Shown one piece after another: positions 18,796-26,804 of a stretch of DNA of 64,000 bases (position 1 is its first letter; every line of letters starts with the position of its first letter). The DNA is taken from contig CAZMQG010000006.1 in NCBI GenBank assembly GCA_964568625.1, positions 1 through 64,000 of the forward strand, in the 5' to 3' direction. Source of the DNA: JBAZAX01 sp964568625. Its GTDB lineage: Bacteria; Babelota; Babeliae; Babelales; RVW-14. The notes under the pieces were generated by a model that saw nothing but the letters and a program-made list of their open reading frames with translations, did no database searches and was not told the origin of the DNA. Position numbers and translations under genes: made by a program.

Positions 18796-19845
18796 ATGTC
18801 AAATATTGCAAAAGAAAAGTTATATGAATTTATTAAACGTATGCCAAAGGCTGAGTTACACGTGCATTTGGAGGGGACCATTAAACCTTATACGTTATTT
18901 GAGATTGCAGAGCGGAATAACATGGATCTGCCTGCAAAAACAGAAAAAGAGTTAAAAGAATTTTTTAAGTTTAAAAACTTTCAGCACTTTGTAGAAATTT
19001 ATAATATTGTTACCGGATGTATTAAAACTGTTGATGACTATGAATTAATTTCATATCAATTTGGATGTGAATGTGCGCGACAAAATATTTATTATGCAGA
19101 AGTAACTTTTTCAATTTTTACAAATTGTAGGTTAACAGGTTTGTCCTGGCAAAAAATTCTTGATGCATTAAATAAAGGTCGATTGCGTGCTGCGCAAGAA
19201 TTTAATATTAATTGGAAGTGGATATTTGATATTTTGCGAGACGAACCGCAATCACAAAAATTTGTTCTTGATGCTGTTTTAAATTCAAAAGATCAAGGTG
19301 TTATTGGGTTGGGTTTAACCGGAAGTGAAGTTCTTTTTAATACAGAAGCTTTTGTTGAAACATTTGATATTGCGCATAAAAATAAAATTGGCATAACAAT
19401 TCACGCAGGGGAAATGGCCGGTCCAAAAAGTATTTGTGATGCAATAGAACTTCTTCATGCCGATCGCATAGGTCATGGTGTAAACTGTATTCAAGATTCT
19501 GAATTAATTGAATTTTTAAAACAAAAGCAAATTCCGTTAGAAATTTGTCCGACTAGTAATATTTGCATGGGTGTATTTCCTGATTTTAAATCACATCCGT
19601 TACGTAAGTTGTGGGATGCCGGATTATTGTTGACTGTAAATTCCGATGACCCTGCATTATTTGATACAGATTTAAACAACGAGTACAAAATTTTAGTGGA
19701 TTATTTTGATTTTGATATAAATGATCTTGAACGAATTAGTTTGAATGGTGTGCATGCAAGTTTTTTGCCTGTCGATCAAAAACAAAAATTAGATAAATTA
19801 TTTAGAATTGAATTTGCAAATTTGCGTAAAGAGTTAGGGATTTAA
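18796..19845 (+). CDS. add: Adenosine deaminase
   Basis: 349 residues. Zinc and catalytic motifs of the family are all present: ELHVHLEGT near the start, the catalytic glutamate in HAGEM, HADRIGHGV, and the Asp pair in TVNSDDPALF. It hydrolyses adenosine (or deoxyadenosine) to inosine in purine salvage, which suits a host-dependent bacterium importing nucleosides. A related adenine deaminase cannot be fully excluded from sequence. AGGA lies four bases before the ATG. Confidence 0.9.
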   Translation: MSNIAKEKLYEFIKRMPKAELHVHLEGTIKPYTLFEIAERNNMDLPAKTEKELKEFFKFKNFQHFVEIYNIVTGCIKTVDDYELISYQFGCECARQNIYYAEVTFSIFTNCRLTGLSWQKILDALNKGRLRAAQEFNINWKWIFDILRDEPQSQKFVLDAVLNSKDQGVIGLGLTGSEVLFNTEAFVETFDIAHKNKIGITIHAGEMAGPKSICDAIELLHADRIGHGVNCIQDSELIEFLKQKQIPLEICPTSNICMGVFPDFKSHPLRKLWDAGLLLTVNSDDPALFDTDLNNEYKILVDYFDFDINDLERISLNGVHASFLPVDQKQKLDKLFRIEFANLRKELGI

Positions 19846-19941
19846 TTGAGATTGTGCGAAACTTTTTTCAATTGATTTTTAAAAAAGTACGTTGTACCAT
19901 TCTTCAAATATCTACTTAATTAAGCAGAAGGAGTGTGTACA

Positions 19942-21213
19942 ATGAGTAGCCAAAGTAAACTTCGCATTCTATCATTATGTCTTAGTATTATTTTTTCATG
20001 CTTTAATTATGGATTCTCAGGCCTTGTATCCGGAACATTGATTGCAACAACTCGTGGGTTAATTCCAGTCGAAAAGTTAAATGTTGGCGACAAAGTATTA
20101 AGTTGTGATATTAGTATACAAAATCCTGACGATGCATTATTCGAAGTCGTCATAACAAAAATAGATAAGCACATAGCAGATACTATATTCGGTATAATTA
20201 CAGAAAATGAGAACTGGCTTGATGTATCACCACAACAGTTATTTTTCACTCTCAAACCTGCGGATAATCAATCAGACAACACTGCTATTGTTGATTTTGT
20301 TCAAGCTCAGAATTTAACAATAAAAGATATGCTTATTGATATTAATATGTCAGGCATTCCTATTATTGAAATAAATAAAACAGAACTAAACGGAACTCCC
20401 GCGCAACAATATTCAGATAAAATTAAAAAAGATAAGCACAATAAAGTTGTAGTTATAGAAAAACGAATGGTAAATGTTGATGTCTATTCAATTGAAGTTG
20501 AAGAACCACATACATTCTTAGTTGCAGACAAATCATATTTTGCGAAAAATAAAAATCACCATCTATTTGTAGCACACAATGGTTTAGCGGAACTTAGCTT
20601 GGGTGTCTCTTTAGCTTTTGATTCAACGCCGGCCTCCGTTTCTTTTGTTGATACGACAATAACGGCATGTGGCTTAGGTGTTAAATTTAGCCGTTATGGG
20701 TGGACGGCTGGAGCTACGGTTGGATTAGGATATTTGACGTATGAGCTTTTTTTTAAAAATAAAGATAACAAGCAACAATCTTTTTACATAGAGCGTGCGA
20801 ATAAGGATGCCAACACTAATGGAAATGATCCTGAGGATCCTAAAGATAAAAAAAATAGAAAAATTCCGCCGCCACCACCCTTAGGTAATAAAAATGATAA
20901 AAATAAGGAAAATAAAAATTTAAAAAATGGAGAATATCCAAGGGACAAACCAACAAATAAAACCGAAGATCATTTTGCGACTTTTAATAGTGAAGGAGAT
21001 GCTAGAAGCTTGGCGAGAAAAAAAGTTGGAAAAGATCCGGTTGATATAGGCGATAATAAACTACGAAGTCAAGATGGAAAATGGCAATATCGAGCAAAGC
21101 CAGATGATTTAAGTGGAAAACATTCAGACGGAAATTCCCATATTCATCTTGAAAAACTTGATGAAAAAACTGGCGAAGTATTGGATAATTGGCATTTTAC
21201 TTGGAATAAATAA
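19942..21213 (+). CDS. Polymorphic toxin: signal peptide, Hint domain, C-terminal toxin
   Basis: 423 residues, start ATG 19942 (AAGGAG eight bases upstream; the earlier GTG is too close to it). Residues 1-25 are a Sec signal. A Hint domain spans about 27-214 (VSGTLIATTRGLIPVEKLNVG ... PHTFLVADKSYFAKN ... VAHNG). A Gly-rich hydrophobic stretch follows (215-272), then an acidic/Lys linker with a poly-Pro run, and a C-terminal domain (343-423) with paired histidines H400/H402 in SHIHLEKLDEKTGEVL and Trp residues. This is the build of secreted polymorphic toxins. The toxin domain is not one I can name; the HxH suggests a nuclease. The usual Hint nucleophile position is Gly. Confidence 0.78.
   Translation: MSSQSKLRILSLCLSIIFSCFNYGFSGLVSGTLIATTRGLIPVEKLNVGDKVLSCDISIQNPDDALFEVVITKIDKHIADTIFGIITENENWLDVSPQQLFFTLKPADNQSDNTAIVDFVQAQNLTIKDMLIDINMSGIPIIEINKTELNGTPAQQYSDKIKKDKHNKVVVIEKRMVNVDVYSIEVEEPHTFLVADKSYFAKNKNHHLFVAHNGLAELSLGVSLAFDSTPASVSFVDTTITACGLGVKFSRYGWTAGATVGLGYLTYELFFKNKDNKQQSFYIERANKDANTNGNDPEDPKDKKNRKIPPPPPLGNKNDKNKENKNLKNGEYPRDKPTNKTEDHFATFNSEGDARSLARKKVGKDPVDIGDNKLRSQDGKWQYRAKPDDLSGKHSDGNSHIHLEKLDEKTGEVLDNWHFTWNK
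20570..20925 (+). repeat. Pretoxin region, copy 1 of a diverged direct repeat
   Basis: From the codons for the Hint-terminal AHNG through the Gly-rich stretch and proline linker, this sequence is repeated in diverged form at 21691-22030. Similarity is highest in the linker (ccgaagatcctaaagataaa-like bases) and stops where the toxin domain begins. Confidence 0.85.
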
Positions 21214-21223
21214 TAGGAATAAA

Positions 21224-21679
21224 ATGTTAAATAGATTTATTAAAATTCATGGGAATATTGAATTTGAACGTTATGATTCTAATAATTGGGAAATAATGAT
21301 TAGAATTAATCGAAAAGATTTAGTTTTGGTTCTTATGGAGTTATATCTTCTCGAATATAAACACTCTCAAATTTTAACTGTGAAATCATATAAATCATCA
21401 TTAACGTTGTCTATATGTGTTTTTGGTGATTTAGAAGAAATTTATGTTAATTCCATAAATAACAAATATGAGATTAGGCTTACTCAGAATGGATTGCAAT
21501 ATATCATATCATTTCTTTTGAAATATTACAGGGATTCATATGCGCCAGTGGATCATACACACCTAAGTATTTCTAATAAATCCCCGCTTGGCAGAAGTGG
21601 AGATTTAACAATAATTGCAGAGGATTCAGCTAAGCCTATGTCAGGCGAGGAAGCAAAACGAATACTTGAAGATATGTGA
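21224..21679 (+). CDS. Probable immunity protein for the upstream toxin
   Basis: 151 residues, with ATG 21224 having AGGA five bases upstream and lying 11 bases after the toxin stop. It is a soluble, signal-less protein with mixed alpha/beta content and a C-terminal VDHTHLSI ... SGDLTI segment that is weakly reminiscent of the Imm32 family. Its position directly after a polymorphic toxin is the classic place for the cognate cytosolic antidote. An ORF in the same frame extends 111 bases upstream inside the toxin gene but is not needed. I did not recognise a firm family. Confidence 0.65.
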   Translation: MLNRFIKIHGNIEFERYDSNNWEIMIRINRKDLVLVLMELYLLEYKHSQILTVKSYKSSLTLSICVFGDLEEIYVNSINNKYEIRLTQNGLQYIISFLLKYYRDSYAPVDHTHLSISNKSPLGRSGDLTIIAEDSAKPMSGEEAKRILEDM

Positions 21680-21689
21680 ATTTTGGATA

Positions 21690-22056
21690 TAGCACTATGG
21701 TTTGCCAGTGCTTGGCGTAGGATTATCTTTTGCTTTTGGCTCAACCCCGGCATCAGTTTCATTTGCAGAGGCAACATTAACAGCAGGAGGAATCGGTGCG
21801 AAATTTGGATCTTACGGGTGGGCTGCTGGATTTACGCTTGGTGTAGGATATTTTGGATATCAGTATTTCTTTGGAGATAAAAATAAAGATGGAACTTTTT
21901 ATCTTGAACGTGCTAGCCAGAATGAAAATTCAAATGAAAATGATCCTGAAGATCCTAAAGATAAAAAGAATAGAAAAATTCCGCCGCCCCCTCCACCCTT
22001 GGGTAACAAAAACGATAAAGAAAATAATAACGCTACACCAACATATAAGCTTCCAT
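21690..22056 (+). pseudogene. Orphan toxin cassette, 5'-truncated and cut by assembly gap
   Basis: The reading frame starts straight after an in-frame TAG with codons His-Tyr-Gly, matching the His-Asn-Gly that ends the Hint domain of the first toxin. It continues through the same Gly-rich segment (VGLSFAFGSTPASVSF) and the Asp-Pro/Lys/poly-Pro linker, then runs into the N gap. No signal peptide, Hint domain, ribosome-binding site or promoter precedes it. It is a displaced C-terminal module that could recombine into the full-length gene. Its toxin domain is in the gap. Confidence 0.8.
21691..22030 (+). repeat. Pretoxin region, copy 2 of the diverged direct repeat
   Basis: Diverged copy of 20570-20925. 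The left edge coincides with the codons for the conserved His-x-Gly at the end of the Hint domain. Confidence 0.85.
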
Positions 22057-22156
22057 NNNNNNNNNNNNNNNNNNNNNNNNNNNNNNNNNNNNNNNNNNNN
22101 NNNNNNNNNNNNNNNNNNNNNNNNNNNNNNNNNNNNNNNNNNNNNNNNNNNNNNNN
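22057..22156. other. Assembly gap (100 N)
   Basis: Exactly 100 N. This is probably a conventional scaffold spacer of unknown true length. The second toxin domain and its immunity gene are expected to be here. Confidence 0.95.
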
Positions 22157-22275
22157 TTCCAATGCCTTAAGCAATTAGGAATAAGGTTTTCGAGCGTAAT
22201 TGATTTCTTACGTAGCTATAAGGGGGGTATTTTAATTAGGATGGCCTGCCAACCGTAGCCACGAAGGGCGTAGGT

Positions 22276-22365
22276 TGGTGCCGAGGACCGGACTCGAACC
22301 GGTATGGGTGGATTACACCCGAGGGATTTTAAGTCCCTTGCGTCTACCAATTTCGCCACCCCGGC
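22276..22365 (-). tRNA. tRNA-Leu (anticodon UAA)
   Basis: 90 nt including an encoded CCA. The acceptor stem GCCGGGG pairs with CCTCGGC (one G-U). D-arm GGCGAAATTGGTAGACGC, anticodon loop CTTAAAA giving UAA, a long class II variable arm and GGTTCGAGTCC in the T-arm are all visible on the minus strand. Confidence 0.97.
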
Positions 22366-22449
22366 ACACATGATAAGCAGAGTAATATGAACAATCTTAC
22401 ATGTCAACAGTTGATGCGATTGATGTTGATAAATTTGGGTTTGTAAGAT

Positions 22450-22523
22450 TGGAGGCGGCACCCGGAATTGAACCGGGGGTCGCGGTTTTGCAGACCGCTG
22501 CCTTACCACTTGGCTATGCCGCC
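22450..22523 (-). tRNA. tRNA-Cys (anticodon GCA)
   Basis: 74 nt including CCA. The acceptor stem is GGCGGCA/TGCCGCC with discriminator U73, the usual tRNA-Cys identity base. The anticodon loop CTGCAAA gives GCA and the T-arm contains GGTTCAATTCC. It lies 84 bases upstream of tRNA-Leu on the same strand. Confidence 0.97.
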
Positions 22524-22563
22524 ATAAAATTCAAAGATCTATTAAAAGGAACTTGCTAATACA

Positions 22564-22590
22564 TGGATCCTGAAACGAGTTCAGGATGAC
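22564..22590. repeat. Palindromic repeat, atcctgaa-N5-ttcaggat type
   Basis: An 8-bp inverted repeat with a 5-nt loop inside tggatcctgaa...ttcaggatgac. The same unit occurs at 56349-56374. The miaB stop codon (TGA) is supplied by this element. Confidence 0.75.
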
Positions 22591-23423
22591 ACAACTAGGG
22601 TCCCGGACATGTTAACAACTGTAGTGCTTTCAATTTTGACGTCTACAAAGCTGCCAACCAGATTTGCAGTGTTGCTTGTTATAAGCACACGTGCATTTCC
22701 CTCTGTTCTTGCTAAAAGTTTACCAGGCTCTAGCTCTTTTTCAACAAGAACTTTCAAAGTTTTACCAATATTTTTCTTGTTTTGCTCCAAAGATATTTCC
22801 CTTTGGCGCATTTGCAGCTCGCTTAGGCGTCTTGCCTTTTCTTCTTGAGGACAATCATCCGGCATGTTATAAGCTTTGGTAAATTTGCGTTTAGAGTAAA
22901 TAAATGAGTAAATTTGGTCAAATTGTACCTTTTCCATGATTTCTCTTGTTGCCAAATAATCTTGCTCAGTTTCTCCCGGAAAGCCGACAATTATATCCGT
23001 GGTTATGCCTGCATCCGGCATTAATTCTTTTATCCAGCCTATTTTTTCTAAAAATTCTGCAGATGTGTAATTTCTGTTCATGGCTTTTAGAATTGTGTCT
23101 GATCCGGATTGCAATGGGAAGTGTATAAAAGATGTTAATTTTGGCCTATAGTTTGCCATAACCTGAAATAAATCTTTTGTCATATCCTGTGGATGAGGGC
23201 TTATAAACCGCACCCAAAAATCACCTTCGAGCAGAGCAACTTTTTGTAAAAGNNNNNNNNNNNNNNNNNNNNNNNNNNNNNNNNNNNNNNNNNNNNNNNN
23301 NNNNNNNNNNNNNNNNNNNNNNNNNNNNNNNNNNNNNNNNNNNNNNNNNNNNATTTTCTTGGCTTGAGCCCAAAAACGTGTAAAATAAGAGCTAAGTTTC
23401 CATTTTTTATGCGCGGGCATCAT
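22581..23423 (-). CDS. miaB: MiaB tRNA methylthiotransferase, interrupted by assembly gap
   Basis: The C-terminal 224 residues are clear MiaB: RFISPHPQDMTKDLF, FIHFPLQSGSDTILKAMNRN, DIIVGFPGETEQDY, and a TRAM-like end (TEGNARVLITSN). MiaB is a radical-SAM iron-sulfur enzyme that adds the 2-methylthio group to i6A37 in tRNA. The UPF0004 domain and CxxxCxxC motif fall in the 100-N gap, which must be larger than drawn (about 600 bases would be expected). The 23 residues beyond the gap (MMPAHKKWKLSS...) do not look like a MiaB start and may be an unusual extension or another gene. The stop lies in a palindromic repeat. Confidence 0.85.
   Translation of the reverse strand: MMPAHKKWKLSSYFTRFWAQAKKXXXXXXXXXXXXXXXXXXXXXXXXXXXXXXXXXXLLQKVALLEGDFWVRFISPHPQDMTKDLFQVMANYRPKLTSFIHFPLQSGSDTILKAMNRNYTSAEFLEKIGWIKELMPDAGITTDIIVGFPGETEQDYLATREIMEKVQFDQIYSFIYSKRKFTKAYNMPDDCPQEEKARRLSELQMRQREISLEQNKKNIGKTLKVLVEKELEPGKLLARTEGNARVLITSNTANLVGSFVDVKIESTTVVNMSGTLVVSS
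23253..23352. other. Assembly gap (100 N) inside miaB
   Basis: Exactly 100 N. The missing N-terminal part of MiaB implies a real gap several hundred bases longer. Confidence 0.95.
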
Positions 23424-23445
23424 ATTTTCTTTACGAAAGGTTGTT

Positions 23446-24564
23446 ATGGCAATTCAAGCTGGACTAGTAGGTCTTCCAAATGTTGGTAAGTCGACACTTT
23501 TTAACGCATTGACAGATGCGGGTATTCCGGCTGAAAATTATCCATTTTGTACCGTTGACCCAAATATGGCCATAACAAATGTTCCTGATGCTCGGTTAGA
23601 ACGACTTGCTAAAATTCTTAACTCCCAGAAACTTATTCCGGCCACAGTAAAATTTGTGGATATTGCCGGTCTTGTAAAAGGTGCTTCAAAAGGTGAAGGT
23701 CTTGGTAACCAATTTTTATCACACATCATGGAAGTTGATCTGATTTTACATGTTTTACGTTGTTTTGAAGATCAAAATGTAACACATGTAAACAATGCAA
23801 TTAATCCGATTGATGATTTTGAAGTTATTATTGCAGAATTAATGTTGAAGGATTTGGATTCTGCTGAAAAACGCGAACAAAAAATTTTATCACAACTCAA
23901 AAAGAACATGTCTCCTCAAGAAAGAAAATTATTAGAACTTGAAAGAGATACTGTTATTCAAATTAAAGATGCATTAAATGCCGGAGATTATAACAGGGTT
24001 CGCGAAATTTACCTGCAAGGCAAAGAAGCGGGAATCAACATGATTCCATTTTTATCAGCCAAAAATTTCATCATAATTGCAAATTTGTCTGAAGATGATT
24101 ATGTTGGGAAAAATTATCAGGCTAATACTTTTTATCAAAGCCTGGTTGAAAAATTTGGAACTGAAAGAGTCATTCCGGTTTGTGCAAAAATTGAAGCAGA
24201 ATTGGCTCAGTTAGGTGATGCAGATGCAGCAGAAATGATTGAATCCCTAGGGATAACAGAAAAAGGTCTTGATAATATTATTTCAAAAGCTTATTCAAAT
24301 CTTGGTTTAATATCTTATTTTACAGTTGGTCCAAAAGAGGCTCACGCCTGGAGTATTCGCAAAGGCACACTTGCACCAAAAGCAGCAGGTGAAATTCACT
24401 CTGATTTGGAACGTGGCTTTATCTGCGTTGAGGTTTACAACTGCGAAGATCTTTTCGAAGTTGGCAGTGAGGCTAAGCTCAAGCCTGTTGGCAAACTTCG
24501 TGTTGAAGGTAAAGACTATGTGGTGCAGGATGGCGATTGTATCAACGTTAGATTTAACGTTTAA
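23446..24564 (+). CDS. ychF: Redox-regulated ATPase/GTPase YchF (Obg family)
   Basis: 372 residues. P-loop GLPNVGKSTLFNAL, switch II VDIAGLVKGASKGEGLG, and the NxxE-type base-recognition element (NLSEDD) in place of NKxD, which makes YchF prefer ATP. A coiled-coil region (about 130-200) and C-terminal TGS domain (TVGPKEAHAWSIRKG ... LERGFICVEVYNCEDL) are complete. It binds the ribosome and is linked to stress responses. AAAGG precedes the ATG. Its last 156 coding bases recur, diverged, at 26135-26290. Confidence 0.97.
   Translation: MAIQAGLVGLPNVGKSTLFNALTDAGIPAENYPFCTVDPNMAITNVPDARLERLAKILNSQKLIPATVKFVDIAGLVKGASKGEGLGNQFLSHIMEVDLILHVLRCFEDQNVTHVNNAINPIDDFEVIIAELMLKDLDSAEKREQKILSQLKKNMSPQERKLLELERDTVIQIKDALNAGDYNRVREIYLQGKEAGINMIPFLSAKNFIIIANLSEDDYVGKNYQANTFYQSLVEKFGTERVIPVCAKIEAELAQLGDADAAEMIESLGITEKGLDNIISKAYSNLGLISYFTVGPKEAHAWSIRKGTLAPKAAGEIHSDLERGFICVEVYNCEDLFEVGSEAKLKPVGKLRVEGKDYVVQDGDCINVRFNV
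24406..24561 (+). repeat. ychF 3'-end repeat, resident copy
   Basis: 156 bases that align without gaps to 26135-26290 (about 23 mismatches by my hand count, mostly third-codon positions). The two copies flank the LicD-GNAT gene. Confidence 0.9.
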
Positions 24565-24579
24565 ATTTACTGAGCTATG

Positions 24580-26013
24580 TTAATGATTGTTTCCTGAAGT
24601 TAAAGTATTTGATGATTTGGTATCTAGGCAGTAAAGTATTTTTTCGTTTTTGTCACCGGTTAAAAATAAACCTTTTGGTTTAAAGTTGATATGCTCATAG
24701 AATTTCTGTGTATCCATATTTTGTTCTGATGCAGCGGTTAAAAGATAAATATTTTTTGCTTGTGAACATTGGTCTAGTGCAGAAAAAATTAATTTTTTAC
24801 CCCACCCCAGTTTTTGAAAAGCTGGATGTACAGCTAGTGAAAGTATGTATAAATCATCATACGGATTATTGGGATTTAATATTTCTTCTGATAGAGAAAT
24901 TACAGAAGTTATGTAATTTCTTGATATCATTGATTTTATTGTTTGACTAATTGGGGCTTGGGTGAAGATATTATAACCAATTACTTCATCATTATCATCT
25001 TTAGCTACGCTGATATATGATTCTTTAACTGAATCAATTTTAGAGATGAAAACATCAATCATTTTATTAAATCTTATCAATAAAACATCTTTTATAGTTA
25101 ACCCTTTGTGTTGCAATTCGTTATATTCTTCAGGATGTTCTTTCTGTAATTGAGCTTCTGATTCCTTTTCAAATGCCTCAATATAGACTGAACAAAGTTT
25201 TTCAATAAGAGGGATTGTTTCATTTAAATTATTTTTTGATATTCTAACTGTTTCTAGAGTAAATTGGTCATTTGCAAGAATTTTTGAAACCCTATCTTGA
25301 AGCGGTCCAGTTGGCATAGCGGGAATTCTATCTTTTTTTGTTAGCGTCATTGTTCCTTTTTTTACATGTCCTTTATTTTTACCATGAGCGTGTCCATAGA
25401 CTGCTTCATCCATATATTTTTCACCATAACAACAAATAAGGTATGGGTGTGGATTTTTTGGGCCTTTTACGAAAAGGTTACCAAATTTATAATCCTTTAT
25501 AGGAAATAACTCATTCGCATATATTGGGACATTTCTATTGTTGCGTGGATTTTTAAATTTCCACTTATATGTAATATCATTTCCATTTTGTTCATATAGG
25601 AAAACATCTATGAATGGTAAATATGAATCTTTTTGTGAAATTTTATATCCAAAGGTGCCTTGGCTTACATTGCATTTTAGTTGTTTGAAGATTGGTTTTA
25701 AAGAAATAAAATCTGCTTCTTGTTTTTTGTCTATACAAATATCCAAATCATCATCCCATGGAATGATGCCATTATGGCGTATTGCACCTAAAAGTGTTCC
25801 TCCCATAACCCAATATTGAATATTTTTTGATATTAAAACCTCATGAACATCTTTCATTAATTGATAAAGTTGTAGAACTTCATTTGCCCTGGTAATGGTA
25901 GGCGTTTCTTTAGACGTATGAGTTTCTGAAGACGTTATTTGTTTTGCAAAAAGTAGTGAACAAAAAATTAAGTTTAAAATTAAACCAAAATATAAATGAT
26001 TACACTTTTTCAT
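24580..26013 (-). CDS. Exported LicD-type transferase fused to GNAT acetyltransferase
   Basis: About 477 residues. ATG 26013 follows GGGGGAT. Signal peptide at 1-24 (LYFGLILNLIFCSLLFAKQ). Residues about 45-235 are a LicD/nucleotidyltransferase-fold domain with GGTLLGAIRHNGIIPWDDDL; LicD proteins transfer phosphocholine or similar groups to surface glycans. The C-terminal 150 residues are a GNAT domain (ILSLAVHPAFQKLGWGKKLI ... AASEQNMDTQKFYEHINFKP). The fusion would add and acetylate groups on one substrate. It is boxed in by the two ychF 3'-end copies, which suggests arrival by insertion. Confidence 0.82.
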   Translation of the reverse strand: MKKCNHLYFGLILNLIFCSLLFAKQITSSETHTSKETPTITRANEVLQLYQLMKDVHEVLISKNIQYWVMGGTLLGAIRHNGIIPWDDDLDICIDKKQEADFISLKPIFKQLKCNVSQGTFGYKISQKDSYLPFIDVFLYEQNGNDITYKWKFKNPRNNRNVPIYANELFPIKDYKFGNLFVKGPKNPHPYLICCYGEKYMDEAVYGHAHGKNKGHVKKGTMTLTKKDRIPAMPTGPLQDRVSKILANDQFTLETVRISKNNLNETIPLIEKLCSVYIEAFEKESEAQLQKEHPEEYNELQHKGLTIKDVLLIRFNKMIDVFISKIDSVKESYISVAKDDNDEVIGYNIFTQAPISQTIKSMISRNYITSVISLSEEILNPNNPYDDLYILSLAVHPAFQKLGWGKKLIFSALDQCSQAKNIYLLTAASEQNMDTQKFYEHINFKPKGLFLTGDKNEKILYCLDTKSSNTLTSGNNH

Positions 26014-26134
26014 GATCCCCCGCAATTCTCACTAATATCCTAAATTCTTCCCCATAAAACAGTCTATATTATGGTTTATTTGCTATGGAATATTTTAAAA
26101 ATATTGTGCAAATAAGTCTTCTAATAGTGCTTTA

Positions 26135-26290
26135 TTGGAGCGTGGTTTTATTTGCGTTGAGGTTTGCAATTGTGAAGATCTTTTCGAAGTTGGTAGTGAG
26201 GCAAAACTCAAGCTTGTTTGTAAGCTTCGTGTCGAGGGCAAAGACTACGTTGTGCAAGATGGTGATTGCATAAATGTTAGATTTAACGTT
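26135..26290 (+). pseudogene. Displaced second copy of the ychF 3' end
   Basis: An ungapped, roughly 85% identical match to the last 52 codons of ychF, lacking only the stop codon. The frame is preserved and nearly all changes are synonymous; three amino acids differ (Tyr to Cys, Pro to Leu, Gly to Cys). There is no start or upstream domain, so it is not a gene. It looks like the right-hand remnant of an insertion event at the 3' end of ychF. Confidence 0.9.
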
Positions 26291-26528
26291 AAAGGGTATC
26301 TTTTAATAAAAGATTATACATATTTGGCGTCAAAAAACGGTTCAAAGTAATATTCACAAGTATTATGTGAGTTATTAAAATTGTCAGATTCATATATTGG
26401 GCGTGAAAGCAAGCATGATCTTTTTACATTTTGATGATTGTTGATATCGCAGTACTTTTTTATGTATATATCATATTACTTGAAAAACTAATCGTGTTGT
26501 AAAAAAATATTTGATTAATAACATTTAA
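26291..26528. other. AT-rich spacer without recognised feature
   Basis: Apart from a short read-through of the ychF remnant to a stop near 26350, I see no open frame, RNA or repeat here. Confidence 0.5.
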
Positions 26529-26741
26529 GTTTTTCCTTATTTTTTTACGGAGTTTTCAAATGAATTTTCTAAAAAGTATGACTGTTTTCATCATTTATTT
26601 AATCCATCACTATTGACCTATCGATGGGAAAAAGATGAACAGGGCAGAAATGTTCATTTTATGATTTTCAATGGTGAGCGGTATCGAATTAATAATTTAC
26701 ATCTTCACTCAAAAGATTTAAAAAAATTTTTATCAGTATAA
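26529..26741 (+). pseudogene. Start-less C-terminal gene fragment
   Basis: A 71-codon open frame with no in-frame start codon near its 5' end, closing at TAA 26739-26741. The translated end is protein-like (LTYRWEKDEQGRNVHFMIF, then RINNLHLHSKDLKKFLSV), with amino-acid composition like its neighbours. It appears to be the surviving tail of a gene, perhaps glycan-related given the location. I cannot name the parent family. Confidence 0.55.
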
Positions 26742-26804
26742 GTAATAATATTGGTGTTAACTTCCAATATGAATGATGCCATCTAAAATTCAAAGTTTAC
26801 TAGG

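Noticed and set aside
22216..22509. 97-codon open frame on the minus strand
   Set aside because: It lies over two complete tRNA genes; the apparent protein is the tRNA sequence read as codons.
26085..26273. 62-codon open frame over the ychF remnant
   Set aside because: It is in a different frame from the ychF match and is a shadow.
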